Assembly (NCBI RefSeq): GCF_020694005.1
Contig: NZ_CP073013.1
Coordinates: 2,180,578 to 2,244,577, forward strand
From: Marinomonas profundi
Lineage (GTDB): Bacteria > Pseudomonadota > Gammaproteobacteria > Pseudomonadales > Marinomonadaceae
Length of the DNA: 64,000 nucleotides
Direction of reading: 5' to 3'
Both the position numbers and the translations under genes were made by a program. The notes beneath the pieces are model-generated. The model made no database searches. It had not been told where the DNA came from and saw nothing but the letters and a program-made list of their open reading frames with translations. Below, piece by piece: positions 36,735 to 45,740 of this stretch (positions are counted from its first letter, which is position 1; each line of letters opens with the position of its first letter).

Positions 36735-37538
36735 TTACTTCGCGCTGGTGGAGTCGAAGATTTTGTCGGCGTTGCCTTCGATAAAGCTGTCGAACAGTTT
36801 GCCATCTGGCATGGTGTGGCGACGGGCGAATTCATAAAAGCAGCTGGGGATGGTTTTTTGTTTGCCATCGGCGAAAGTGTAGTTGACCTTGTCGGCCATG
36901 GTTGATGACTGCTCTAAAAACAGTTCTGGTGAGCCTTTGACCAAACCTCCCACTTGGTTTAGTGCGTAACCCTCGTTTTGCAGCAAGGTGTTTACTGCTT
37001 CAATGGTCGGGAAGGTCGTCAAGTGGTTGATGCTGACAGTGAAGTGGTTGGCTTGTAACCCCATAGTCGATAACCAAGCGGCGTATTCGCTGTGCTCGGC
37101 TAAGGCAAGGTATTCGTCTTCGGTTGGCGTCTGCCATAATTTACCCGCCCAAAAAATCGCCGGTGTTTGCACGGCATCGGCAGGAATTTGTGCGATAAAC
37201 TTGCCAATAATCTCTTGGCAGTTGGCGGGTAGCTCTTCTACTAATAATTCCGACAAAAAGACCTTCGGCGAGTCCACATCCGTTTGATGTTGGTAACAAC
37301 GGGCTTTTAGGTGTTTGTTTTCGAAGCGAAACGCGCCATAAGCTTTATAGCCAATGGCTTCTAATTGCGCTTCCAGCTTCTCTAAGGAAATCGGTGAGTT
37401 GTTAAAGGTGCGAAAGGCAACGTGATCGTTCAGGACGTTTTCGCCATGGCTTTTAAAAAGTTGCTGAATACGCTGAGCCTGTGGCGTGATGGTGGTGTAG
37501 TGATCCCATAAGGATGCGAAAAAGTCGGTTGGTTTCAT
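36735..37538 (-). CDS. hglS: DUF1338 2-oxoadipate dioxygenase/decarboxylase
   Basis: This Fe(II) enzyme is expected to convert 2-oxoadipate to D-2-hydroxyglutarate in lysine degradation, as shown for Pseudomonas putida HglS. The 267-aa form from the ATG at 37538 (AGGAAA upstream) is the short DUF1338 type. Candidate iron ligands are His39 (NDHVAFRTF), His165 (NHFTVSINHL) and Glu236 (FYEFARRH). The AmaB/AmaA neighbours produce 2-aminoadipate, and an aminotransferase is needed in between but is not here. The gene lies behind its LysR regulator. Confidence 0.85.
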   Translation of the reverse strand: MKPTDFFASLWDHYTTITPQAQRIQQLFKSHGENVLNDHVAFRTFNNSPISLEKLEAQLEAIGYKAYGAFRFENKHLKARCYQHQTDVDSPKVFLSELLVEELPANCQEIIGKFIAQIPADAVQTPAIFWAGKLWQTPTEDEYLALAEHSEYAAWLSTMGLQANHFTVSINHLTTFPTIEAVNTLLQNEGYALNQVGGLVKGSPELFLEQSSTMADKVNYTFADGKQKTIPSCFYEFARRHTMPDGKLFDSFIEGNADKIFDSTSAK

Positions 37539-37571
37539 AAGATTTCCTGCCATAGTGTCGGATCGATTTAG

Positions 37572-37588
37572 TTACTGTAGTGCAGTAA
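37572..37588. promoter_or_regulatory. Palindromic site before the DUF1338 gene
   Basis: TTACTG-TAGTG-CAGTAA is a perfect 6-bp dyad with 5 bases between arms, 34-50 bases before hglS. Its size fits a LysR-type T-N11-A box, so the neighbouring LysR protein is the natural candidate. Confidence 0.45.
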
Positions 37589-37635
37589 TTAGCGGTAATG
37601 CAAAAGGTAAAAACGCACCTTGTGATGCGTAAAAG

Positions 37636-38505
37636 TTATGCGACTCGTATATCGGTTGGGTTTTTATTGACCAACAGCTGCTGCTTGGCAGTTAGAATCG
37701 TATTGATCAGATGCGCCGGAAAACTGCGCTCTTTTTTGTGTGCCAAGCCTACCATGCGTTTTAGTTTGACATCGTTTAGGGGGCGTAAACACAGGTCATT
37801 GCGTCCCCGAGCGGAGTGTTCTGGAATCAAAGAAATTCCCAATCCCGCCGCAACCAAATCTAGCGCGTATTCTTCGGTTTTTACCTGAGCACGAACGTCT
37901 GTGGTGAGTTCTTGCTTCTGCATTAAATAGTTCCATGATTCCAAAATGTCACATGGGGTCCGTGAAATGAAGGGCTGTTTGTCTATTTGCTTGATCGACA
38001 CCGAGGGGAAATCCGCCAGCCAATGATCTAGTGGCATGGCGATCACATAGTCGTCTTCCCAAAGTGGGTAAAACACATCTTCTTCTGTGGTGTAGCGCTG
38101 GCAGGTAAAACGTAAGTCGGCGCTTTCGGATTCATCGACTAGCTTTAAGGTCAGCCCGTGCACTTCGTCTAACATGGTTTTGATCACTTGACTGATTAAC
38201 GCGCCAGACAAAAATGGCGTCAAGGAAATAGACAGCGCCAGCGGTGTGGGTGTGTCGCTGAATAAACTGCGCATGGCGCTGAGGTCGCTGACCATTTTGC
38301 AGGCGTGAGGATAGAGTTGTGAACCGCTGTCGGTAGGCGATACGCCTTTTGAATGGCGCACAAAGAGTTTCGTGCCTAGGTCATCTTCTAATTGCGAAAC
38401 CGTGGTAGAAATAGAGGGTTGTGCAACAAAACAGCGTTTGGCGGCGGCGCTCAGACTGCGCTCTTCGTAAACGGCAATAAAATAACGTAGTGATCGAATG
38501 TCCAT
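37636..38505 (-). CDS. LysR-family regulator of the lysine module
   Basis: This 289-aa protein has an N-terminal winged helix-turn-helix (RSLRYFIAVYEERSLSAAAKRCFVAQPSISTTVSQLEDDLG) and a periplasmic-binding-like effector domain (about 90-285). It lies between hglS on the same strand and amaB on the other, so it can act on both promoters. The inducer may be 2-aminoadipate or 2-oxoadipate, which is inferred only. A dyad at 38566-38596 lies in the divergent promoter. Confidence 0.85.
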   Translation of the reverse strand: MDIRSLRYFIAVYEERSLSAAAKRCFVAQPSISTTVSQLEDDLGTKLFVRHSKGVSPTDSGSQLYPHACKMVSDLSAMRSLFSDTPTPLALSISLTPFLSGALISQVIKTMLDEVHGLTLKLVDESESADLRFTCQRYTTEEDVFYPLWEDDYVIAMPLDHWLADFPSVSIKQIDKQPFISRTPCDILESWNYLMQKQELTTDVRAQVKTEEYALDLVAAGLGISLIPEHSARGRNDLCLRPLNDVKLKRMVGLAHKKERSFPAHLINTILTAKQQLLVNKNPTDIRVA

Positions 38506-38565
38506 CTGTGTGCTCTTTTAATAGGCAGCTCTTTTGAGGATCGTTTTTTGCGCTCCTTTCTAATA

Positions 38566-38596
38566 TACCTATGGGGCGTTTGTCTGGCTATAGGTA
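38566..38596. promoter_or_regulatory. Interrupted dyad in the LysR-amaB promoter
   Basis: TACCTAT (38566-38572) and ATAGGTA (38590-38596) are perfect inverted copies with 17 bases between, 105-135 bases before amaB and just outside the LysR start. Confidence 0.4.
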
Positions 38597-38700
38597 AAAA
38601 CTAGACCACTGGCAGGAAAACGGTATTTCTCATTCTAATCTGGGCTGGTTAAGGTGAAGGAATGCTTGCACGATTTATTAGATAAATTTTAGAGGTTCAT

Positions 38701-40245
38701 ATGTCACTTACTTGCTTAGAAACACTCGGCGTTAATACGCTAAAACAAGGCGATACCTTTTACAGTGTATTAACCGGCAACACGCTTGCTTTGGGTGAAG
38801 GCAGCACTTTTTCCGCTCACAGTCCAATTGACGGGGCCGTATTGTCGACCTTTAACAATGCCACGCCTGCGCAGCTAGATAAGGTTAATGCAGAATTACA
38901 AGACGCGTTTAAAGTATTGCGTACTATTCCTGCGCCACGTCGCGGTGAGTTGGTGCGTCGTATTGGTGACGAAGCACGTAAGTACAAAAATGAATTGGCA
39001 CAGGTCATTTCGTTGGAAGCGGGTAAAATTGTGCCGGAAGCCTTGGGCGAAGTGCAAGAGTGGATCGACGTGTGTGACTTTGCTGTGGGTCAGTCTCGCA
39101 TGTTGCACGGTTTGTCTATCGTCTCTGAGCGTCCTGGCCATCGCATGATGGAACAATGGCATCCACTGGGCCCTGTTGCGGTGATTACCGCGTTTAACTT
39201 CCCTATGGCGGTGTGGGCTTGGAATACCATGCTGGGGCTCGTTTGTGGCGACCCTGTGTTGCTTAAGCCGTCTGAAAAAGCGCCGTTGTGTGCCTTGGCC
39301 ATGTATCAGATCGCACAAAATGTCATTGCCGATATGCCAGATATTCCAAAAGCGGCCGTGTCTGTGATGATAGGTGATCGAGATCTTGGTGAAGCGATTG
39401 CCGCGAGCGAGACCTTCCCGCTGGTATCGGCGACGGGTTCTACGGTCATGGGTCGTGCAGTGGCGAAAACCGTGGCAGGCCGTTTAGGTCGTTCTTTGTT
39501 AGAGCTTGGCGGCAACAACGCAATGATCGTCTCGGATACAGCGGATCTAGATCTTGCGTTGCGGGCGATTGTATTCTCTGCAGCAGGTACGGCGGGTCAG
39601 CGTTGTACCACATTGCGTCGCTTGATTACCCATGAAGCCATTGTGGACGGCTTGGTTGAGCGTTTGGCAAAATCTTACGGTTCGCTTCGTGTGGGTAGCC
39701 CAATAGTGGAAGGCAATCTTGTCGGACCATTAATTGACGAAGGCAGCTTTAATCGTATGCAAGCGGCCTTAGAAACCGCGAAAAAACAAGGTGGTGAGAT
39801 TGTCTGTGGTGGCGAACGTGTCACCGAAGGCGTGCCTGCTGGTGGGTTTTATGTGCGTCCAGCCATTGTGCGTATTGCTCACGATGCGCCAATTGTCCAT
39901 GAAGAAACCTTTGCACCTATCATGTATGTGTTGACTTACAAGACGTTTGAGGAAGCGATTGACATTCAAAACGAAGTACCACAAGGCTTGTCTTCTGCGG
40001 TTTTCACAGAAAGCATGCGTGAAGCCGAAATGTTTATGTCGCCAGCGGGTTCTGATTGCGGTATTGCTAACGTTAACATAGGTACGTCTGGTGCGGAAAT
40101 CGGCGGCGCGTTTGGTGGCGAAAAAGAAACCGGCGGCGGCCGTGAGTCAGGATCGGATGCGTGGAGAAACTACATGCGCCGTACCACCAACACCGTCAAC
40201 TACGGCGGCGACTTGCCATTAGCACAGGGCATTGTTTTCGAATAA
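38701..40245 (+). CDS. amaB: L-2-aminoadipate-6-semialdehyde (piperideine-6-carboxylate) dehydrogenase
   Basis: This NAD-dependent aldehyde dehydrogenase of the ALDH7 (antiquitin) group oxidises aminoadipate semialdehyde to 2-aminoadipate. The 514-aa product shows catalytic Cys302 (GQRCTT), Glu268 (LELGGNN), FNFPMAVWAWN and the ALDH7 C-terminal GGAFGGEKETGGGRESGSD. It precedes amaA by 79 bases in the same direction, as in P. putida, where AmaA and AmaB degrade pipecolate from lysine. Confidence 0.9.
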   Translation: MSLTCLETLGVNTLKQGDTFYSVLTGNTLALGEGSTFSAHSPIDGAVLSTFNNATPAQLDKVNAELQDAFKVLRTIPAPRRGELVRRIGDEARKYKNELAQVISLEAGKIVPEALGEVQEWIDVCDFAVGQSRMLHGLSIVSERPGHRMMEQWHPLGPVAVITAFNFPMAVWAWNTMLGLVCGDPVLLKPSEKAPLCALAMYQIAQNVIADMPDIPKAAVSVMIGDRDLGEAIAASETFPLVSATGSTVMGRAVAKTVAGRLGRSLLELGGNNAMIVSDTADLDLALRAIVFSAAGTAGQRCTTLRRLITHEAIVDGLVERLAKSYGSLRVGSPIVEGNLVGPLIDEGSFNRMQAALETAKKQGGEIVCGGERVTEGVPAGGFYVRPAIVRIAHDAPIVHEETFAPIMYVLTYKTFEEAIDIQNEVPQGLSSAVFTESMREAEMFMSPAGSDCGIANVNIGTSGAEIGGAFGGEKETGGGRESGSDAWRNYMRRTTNTVNYGGDLPLAQGIVFE

Positions 40246-40324
40246 GTTTTTCTTTAAACAATCCAATAGGCGGGTTGTATCTCGCCTATTGTCGTTTTTA
40301 TCCGCTTCCTTGTGAGGTCGTCTT

Positions 40325-41596
40325 ATGTCTGAAAAAGTCTGCAACTCTTTATGGCGTGCCAGTGCGCCCGCTGCGCCGCTATTGTCGCCCCTTGAAGAGC
40401 GTGTTGATGTGGAGGTGGTGATTGTTGGCGCGGGCTTTACCGGTCTGTCGGCGGCCTTGCATTTGGCTAAATTTGGCATTTCTGTTGCTGTGATTGAAGC
40501 TCAAGAAGTGGGCTTTGGTGGATCAGGTCGTAATGTCGGTCTGGCGAACGCTGGCGTTTGGCTGGAGCCAGATCAACTGGATAAAACCATCGGGCCAGAC
40601 GCGGGCCGTGTCATGTACAAGGCCTTGGCGGCGGCACCAGATGTCGTTTATGGTTTAATCAAAGAGTACGATATCCAGTGTGAGCCCGTTCGCAATGGCA
40701 CCTTGCATGCAGGCGTTGGTAAAACTGGTTTAGCGCAATTGCAGCGCCGTTATGAGCAAATGAAAAAACGTGGTGCGCCCGTTCAGCTTTTGGATGCCGC
40801 AGAAGCGCAAGCGCGTATTGGCTCAAGCAAATTCAACTCGGCGTTGTTTGATCCGCGTGCGGGAACCATACAGCCCTTGGCGTATGCTCGAGGGCTTGCT
40901 CATGCGGCCATCAAAGAAGGCGCTCGGCTTTTCGATTATTCGCCCGTAAGCAAGATTGAACCGACGGAAAACGGTTGGATTGTGTCTACCGATAAGGGTC
41001 AGGTGCACGCTGAAAAAGTGATTCTGGCCACCAATGCCTACAGTGAATTTGGTGTCAAAGAGCAAGCACGTAAGTTTGTGCCGATCTTTTATTCTCAATT
41101 GGCGACCAAGCCGTTAAGCGAGGTGCAATTGGCCAGTGTGTTACCTAATAAAGAGGGCGTTTGGGACACTTGTACCGTGATGAGTTCATTTCGCTTGGAT
41201 CAGCAAGGTCGCCTAGTGTTTGGTGGTATGGGCGGCGAGGGCAGTGTGCTGTCAAATTGGGCAACCCAGCGCGTTACCGAGTTATTTCCGATGTTAAGCA
41301 AGGTTGAGTGGGATTACTGCTGGACAGGAAAAATTGCCTACAGCGAAGACCATTTGCCCCATTGTCAGCAATTGCAAAAAGGGCTGTTTAGTGTGGCCGG
41401 TTACAGTGGCCGAGGAATTGGACCCGGTACTGTAGTGGGTGTGGAGTTGGCAGAATGGCTTTCGGGTCGAAGAGACAGTTTGTCGATACCGACTACTGTG
41501 CTGAGAGATATTTCTTTCAGAGAGCTGAAGCGTTTATTTTATGAAGTAGGTGCTCATACTTATCACCTCGGGCAACAGTCTCATGCTTTGGAGTAG
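40325..41596 (+). CDS. amaA: FAD-dependent L-pipecolate oxidase
   Basis: This 423-aa amine oxidase of the DAO superfamily is expected to oxidise L-pipecolate to piperideine-6-carboxylate. The FAD-binding motif VVIVGAGFTGLSAALHLAKFG is at about residues 35-55. GSGRNVGLANAGVW and the C-terminal GYSGRGIGPGTVVGVELAEWL are typical of this group. The assignment relies on the pairing with amaB and the nearby DUF1338 gene. Confidence 0.87.
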   Translation: MSEKVCNSLWRASAPAAPLLSPLEERVDVEVVIVGAGFTGLSAALHLAKFGISVAVIEAQEVGFGGSGRNVGLANAGVWLEPDQLDKTIGPDAGRVMYKALAAAPDVVYGLIKEYDIQCEPVRNGTLHAGVGKTGLAQLQRRYEQMKKRGAPVQLLDAAEAQARIGSSKFNSALFDPRAGTIQPLAYARGLAHAAIKEGARLFDYSPVSKIEPTENGWIVSTDKGQVHAEKVILATNAYSEFGVKEQARKFVPIFYSQLATKPLSEVQLASVLPNKEGVWDTCTVMSSFRLDQQGRLVFGGMGGEGSVLSNWATQRVTELFPMLSKVEWDYCWTGKIAYSEDHLPHCQQLQKGLFSVAGYSGRGIGPGTVVGVELAEWLSGRRDSLSIPTTVLRDISFRELKRLFYEVGAHTYHLGQQSHALE

Positions 41597-41722
41597 TCCG
41601 TCGATCTTGGTCGTGCTTTAGCGCGTCAAGGTTTTTGGTTTGGTGTTATCGGGCTTTTGACGGCCTATAAGGCCGACAAAAAACAATATAAATCAACCAA
41701 TTGCAGGCTAAATAACGTCACA

Positions 41723-41819
41723 CGCCTGATTACGGTCGTACCTCCCTCATCAGGCCTACAAAACTTCCCCAACCTTCGCTGACAACCTTTAGCGACAGCC
41801 TCCTTCGAGGGAATGACAC
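41723..41819. repeat. Dispersed hairpin repeat, copy C
   Basis: GCCTGAT at the left pairs with ATCAGGC at 41748-41754. The right part (AACCTTCGCTGA...AGCGACAGCCTCCTTCGAGGGAATGACA) is the best preserved copy of the core. It is intergenic here, in the 41597-41963 gap, which otherwise holds a palindrome and a terminator and no gene. Confidence 0.8.
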
Positions 41820-41827
41820 ACTGATAT

Positions 41828-41851
41828 CTCGCCCCTTGGGGCGGAGTTATT
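41828..41851. repeat. GC-rich palindrome CTCGCCCCTTGGGGCG, copy 2
   Basis: The same palindrome as at 31626-31648, followed by GAGTTATTCATT. It lies 9 bases after the dispersed repeat copy C. Confidence 0.6.
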
Positions 41852-41866
41852 CATTTGCTTGTCTAT

Positions 41867-41892
41867 AACGCATCTTTATGGTGCGTTTTTTG
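41867..41892 (+). terminator. Terminator after amaA region
   Basis: AACGCATC-TTTAT-GGTGCGTT is followed by TTTTGTTTT. It protects the downstream LysR gene from read-through. Confidence 0.75.
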
Positions 41893-41963
41893 TTTTACTG
41901 GTTGGGAATAAGCGTGTTATAGGATACAGTGATTGTCTTCTTTTTTGTCTTTTCATTATGTAA

Positions 41964-42932
41964 ATGAGTAACGTCACCATGCGCCGTTATATCCCGTCGT
42001 CAACTGCATTAAAATGTTTTGAAGCCTCGGTCCGACATCTGAGCTTTACCAAGGCGGCGGAAGAGCTGCATCTCACTCAAAGCGCCGTTAGTCGCCAGAT
42101 TCGTAACCTTGAAGAGTTTTTGTCACGAGATTTGTTCATTCGTCTTAATAAACGTTTGGTCTTAACGGGCACTGGGGCGGCGTATTACAAAGAAGTGGTG
42201 CCTTTATTGGATGGCATGGAAAACGCCTGTTTACGTATGTTGCATCGAGAAGACGAAAAAACCACCTTGACCCTATCTGCGCTGCCTACTTTGGCGTCTT
42301 ATTGGCTAATGCCCTTGCTGGCTGAATTTCAATTGGCGCACCCTCAGTTTCAAATTAAAGTTCGTTCATTGGATGATGCGGCGAAGATCGACCCTGAAAG
42401 CATCGATATTATTTTGCATTATGGTGGTGATCATTGGCCGCGGGCGATTTCGCATCAATTGATGAAAGAGAGTGTGGTTGCGGTTTGCTCAGCGGAATTA
42501 TTGACTCGTATTGGCGACAAGCCATTTGATGCGTGGAAGGTTGAAGATGTCACCTCATTCCCTTTCTTGCATTTATCTTCTCGCATTAACGCTTGGCCGG
42601 ATTGGATGGTGGCGCAAGGGCTGGAAAGTGGCTCTTTTGCGGGGGCGTCGTTTGCGCATTTTCACATGTTGTTGGAAGCGGCGAAAAACAGCATGGGCAT
42701 TGCCATTATGCCGACGATATTAGCCGAACGGAGTTTAAATAATGGCGAGCTGGTGGCGCCGTTTGGTAAGGCTGTGGCGACGCCTCATGAATATCTTTTG
42801 TCCTACCCTATGGATAAAGCCGACCTTGAACCCGTGGTGATTTTTCGCGACTGGTTGTTGGCAAAGCTCAGTAGTCGCGAAAAGGTTTCTATTAGTGAAA
42901 TTAATAGTCCGAATAGCCTCGCTAGTCTGTAA
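41964..42932 (+). CDS. LysR-family regulator (GcvA-like)
   Basis: This 322-aa transcription factor has an N-terminal winged helix (STALKCFEASVRHLSFTKAAEELHLTQSAVSRQIRNLEEFL) and a C-terminal effector domain. It belongs to the GcvA-like branch by the tryptophan- and proline-containing linker and the YHYGGDHWP segment. It stands apart from amaA (367-base gap with a terminator), so a link to lysine degradation is unproven. Confidence 0.82.
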   Translation: MSNVTMRRYIPSSTALKCFEASVRHLSFTKAAEELHLTQSAVSRQIRNLEEFLSRDLFIRLNKRLVLTGTGAAYYKEVVPLLDGMENACLRMLHREDEKTTLTLSALPTLASYWLMPLLAEFQLAHPQFQIKVRSLDDAAKIDPESIDIILHYGGDHWPRAISHQLMKESVVAVCSAELLTRIGDKPFDAWKVEDVTSFPFLHLSSRINAWPDWMVAQGLESGSFAGASFAHFHMLLEAAKNSMGIAIMPTILAERSLNNGELVAPFGKAVATPHEYLLSYPMDKADLEPVVIFRDWLLAKLSSREKVSISEINSPNSLASL

Positions 42933-42995
42933 TTAAATTACAAGCCTGTGATAGTATCTAATGATATTCATGATCAAGTTACGGGATAGATTAAC

Positions 42996-44525
42996 ATGAA
43001 CAAAAAAACCACCGCCCTCTTCATTCTTGACGGATGGGGATACAGTGAAACCTCTACATCGAACGCTATTGCCGCGGCAAACACACCAAACTGGGATGCA
43101 TTGTGGGCCAATCACCCGCATACGCTGATTAAAACCTCTGGCTTAGCGGTGGGTTTACCCGAAGGTCAGATGGGTAACTCGGAAGTAGGCCATATGAACT
43201 TAGGCGCAGGTCGAGTGGTTTATCAAAACTTTACTCGCATCGGTAAGGCCATTGAAGACGGTTCGTTCTTTGAAAACGAAGCCCTTGTTAATGCGGTCGA
43301 TAAAGCCGTCAGTGCCGGTAAAGCGGTGCATATTTTAGGCTTGTTGTCTGATGGTGGCGTTCACAGTCATCATGAACAAATCATGGCGATGTGTGAATTA
43401 GCCGCAAAACGTGGTGCGAAAGCCGTTTATGTACATGGTTTTACCGATGGTCGTGACACGCCACCGCGTTCTGCCAAAACCCCTGCGGCGGCGTTAGACG
43501 CTAAACTTGCCGAATTAGGTGTGGGTAAAATTGCGACCTTAACGGGCCGCTATTTTGCCATGGACCGTGATAATCGTTGGGATCGGGTGCAAACCGCTTA
43601 TGATGCCATTGTATTAGGCAAGGGTGAGTTTCAAGCGGCGACCACAGAGCAGGCGATTCAAGCGGCCTATGACCGTGACGAAAACGATGAGTTTGTCAAA
43701 GCGACCGTGATTGGTGACTCTGTTCCCGTACAAGATGGTGATGCAATTATTTTCGCTAACTTCCGCCCTGATCGTGCGCGCCAATTAACCCGTGCTTTCA
43801 CCGATGCCGATTTTGATGGTTTTCCTCGAGCTGTTTACCCAACGCTAGCGGCGTTTGTGACCTTTACTGAATTTGCTTCCGATATTAAAGCGGGTGTGGC
43901 TTTTCCTCCTGTTGCACTCAGCAATACTTTTGGTGAAGTGTTGGCGAAACAAGGCAAGAAGCAGTTGCGTATTGCCGAAACGGAAAAGTACGCCCATGTC
44001 ACCTTTTTCTTTAATGGTGGCGAAGAAGCCTTATTTGATGGCGAAGAGCGTGAGTTAATCCCTTCCCCCAATGTCGCAACGTACGATCTGCAGCCAGAAA
44101 TGAGTGCGCCAGAAGTCACAGACAAGCTGGTTGAAGTCATTAATGCGGGCAAATACGACACCATTATCTGTAACTTTGCCAACGGCGATATGGTGGGTCA
44201 CAGTGGTATTTTTGACGCGGCGGTGAAAGCGGTTGAAGCCGTGGATGCTTGTTTAGGTCGAATCATTGAAGCTTTGCAAGCGAACGGCGGTCAATGCTTG
44301 ATCACGGCGGATCATGGCAACGTAGAGCAGATGCTTAGTGATGACGGGTCTCAGCCTTTGACCTCTCATACCATTGGGCCAGTGCCTCTGGTGTTGTTCA
44401 CGCCGACGCAAGGATTAGGCATTAAAGAAGGCGCCTTGTGTGATCTTGCGCCGACTTTGCTTGATATGATGGGCATGGAAAAACCAGCAGAAATGACAGG
44501 TGTGAGCTTGCTCACACGAGCATGA
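42996..44525 (+). CDS. gpmI: 2,3-bisphosphoglycerate-independent phosphoglycerate mutase
   Basis: This glycolytic enzyme interconverts 3- and 2-phosphoglycerate with two Mn ions. The 509-aa product carries the phosphoserine [15 protein letters not shown] (Ser62), [34 protein letters not shown] and [10 protein letters not shown]. It is followed by envC after 7 bases. This order (gpmI-envC-ctpA-yibQ) is usual in pseudomonads and related marine bacteria. Confidence 0.96.
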   Translation: MNKKTTALFILDGWGYSETSTSNAIAAANTPNWDALWANHPHTLIKTSGLAVGLPEGQMGNSEVGHMNLGAGRVVYQNFTRIGKAIEDGSFFENEALVNAVDKAVSAGKAVHILGLLSDGGVHSHHEQIMAMCELAAKRGAKAVYVHGFTDGRDTPPRSAKTPAAALDAKLAELGVGKIATLTGRYFAMDRDNRWDRVQTAYDAIVLGKGEFQAATTEQAIQAAYDRDENDEFVKATVIGDSVPVQDGDAIIFANFRPDRARQLTRAFTDADFDGFPRAVYPTLAAFVTFTEFASDIKAGVAFPPVALSNTFGEVLAKQGKKQLRIAETEKYAHVTFFFNGGEEALFDGEERELIPSPNVATYDLQPEMSAPEVTDKLVEVINAGKYDTIICNFANGDMVGHSGIFDAAVKAVEAVDACLGRIIEALQANGGQCLITADHGNVEQMLSDDGSQPLTSHTIGPVPLVLFTPTQGLGIKEGALCDLAPTLLDMMGMEKPAEMTGVSLLTRA

Positions 44526-44532
44526 GGCGGGC

Positions 44533-45672
44533 ATGATCCGACTATATCGTGCTTTTCTTTTGTGTTTTTTGCTGCTGCCCAGCCTAGGCTGGGCAGCGGG
44601 AGAGCCGCAAACACCAGAAGAGGCAAAACAGCAAATCCAAGCCTTGCAAAAAGATTTGCAGAAGCTTAATGGCTGGTTAAAAGAGGTGAAATCTGAACGA
44701 TCAGGCGTTGAAAAGCAGCTTGAAGTCCGGGAAAAGGACATCCAAGAATTGCTGAAAAAAATCCAGAGCATCCAAGAAAGCCTTAAAAAAGGCGATAAAC
44801 AGCTGGGAGAGCTCACTATCCAGCAGCGGTCTCTCCAGCTGAGTATTCAGCAACAACATACACAAATAGCCGCCCAATTAAGGGCGGTTTATCGTTCTGG
44901 TAAAGAAGAAAATATTAAGTTGCTACTAAATGGTGACAGCTCAGAAGAAGTACAACGTTTGGTGCAATATAATCGATATTTTTCCACCGCTAGGCAGTCG
45001 TTGGTGAATGGCTTTGTCACTGAGGTCAGCGATCTCAATTTAGTTGAAAAAAGCATTCGCAGCCATCGAGCCCAACAAGCCAAAGAAGAAAATCAATTAA
45101 AGGAAGAGCGGCGTCTGCTGGTCAATCAACAAGCAGAGCGCCGAAATATATTAGTGAAGCTTGATAAAGACTTAGCGCAAGGTGACAAACGTGCTAAGCA
45201 ATTATTACAAGACCAGCAAAATCTACAAACCATGCTGCAGCGCTTAGAAGAAGCGCTGGCGGATATACAAATCCCCGATCAAGACGTGCCTTTTTCCTCT
45301 TTACGTGGCAAGCTTGTTCGCCCTTTAAACGTGCTCTCTACTTTGCCATCTGCAGGCAGTGTTAACTTGGGTGGCGTCACTTTGCGAGCGAAAGAAGGTG
45401 AGCCAGTTCATGCGATATTCTCTGGTCGAGTGGTGTTTTCGGACTGGTTGCGAGGGTTTGGTTTTTTACTTATTTTAGACCATGGTGATGGCTATATGTC
45501 ATTATATGGTTACAACCAAAGTTTATTGAGAGAAGTTGGAGAATGGGTAGCGGCGAATGATACTGTGGCCACGGCAGGCAGTTCTGGTGGTCGTCCAGAT
45601 GCCGCGTTGTTTTTCGCCATTCGCCACAATGGCACGCCGTTAAAACCTCTCTCTTGGGTCAACGCTGGGTAG
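44533..45672 (+). CDS. envC: EnvC-type murein hydrolase activator
   Basis: This 379-aa secreted coiled-coil protein activates amidases at the division septum. A signal peptide ends near GWAAG. A long coiled coil follows (about 30-255), then a LytM/M23 domain. In place of the zinc site, the domain shows ILDHGDGYMSLYGYNQSLL, where the HL pair is replaced by YN, so it is probably inactive as a peptidase and regulatory, as in E. coli EnvC. Confidence 0.88.
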   Translation: MIRLYRAFLLCFLLLPSLGWAAGEPQTPEEAKQQIQALQKDLQKLNGWLKEVKSERSGVEKQLEVREKDIQELLKKIQSIQESLKKGDKQLGELTIQQRSLQLSIQQQHTQIAAQLRAVYRSGKEENIKLLLNGDSSEEVQRLVQYNRYFSTARQSLVNGFVTEVSDLNLVEKSIRSHRAQQAKEENQLKEERRLLVNQQAERRNILVKLDKDLAQGDKRAKQLLQDQQNLQTMLQRLEEALADIQIPDQDVPFSSLRGKLVRPLNVLSTLPSAGSVNLGGVTLRAKEGEPVHAIFSGRVVFSDWLRGFGFLLILDHGDGYMSLYGYNQSLLREVGEWVAANDTVATAGSSGGRPDAALFFAIRHNGTPLKPLSWVNAG

Positions 45673-45740
45673 CTTATTATGGCCGTTACCCCACATAACA
45701 CACTCAGTCTGCGGCGAGTAAAAAAGTCATAGGAAGAAAG

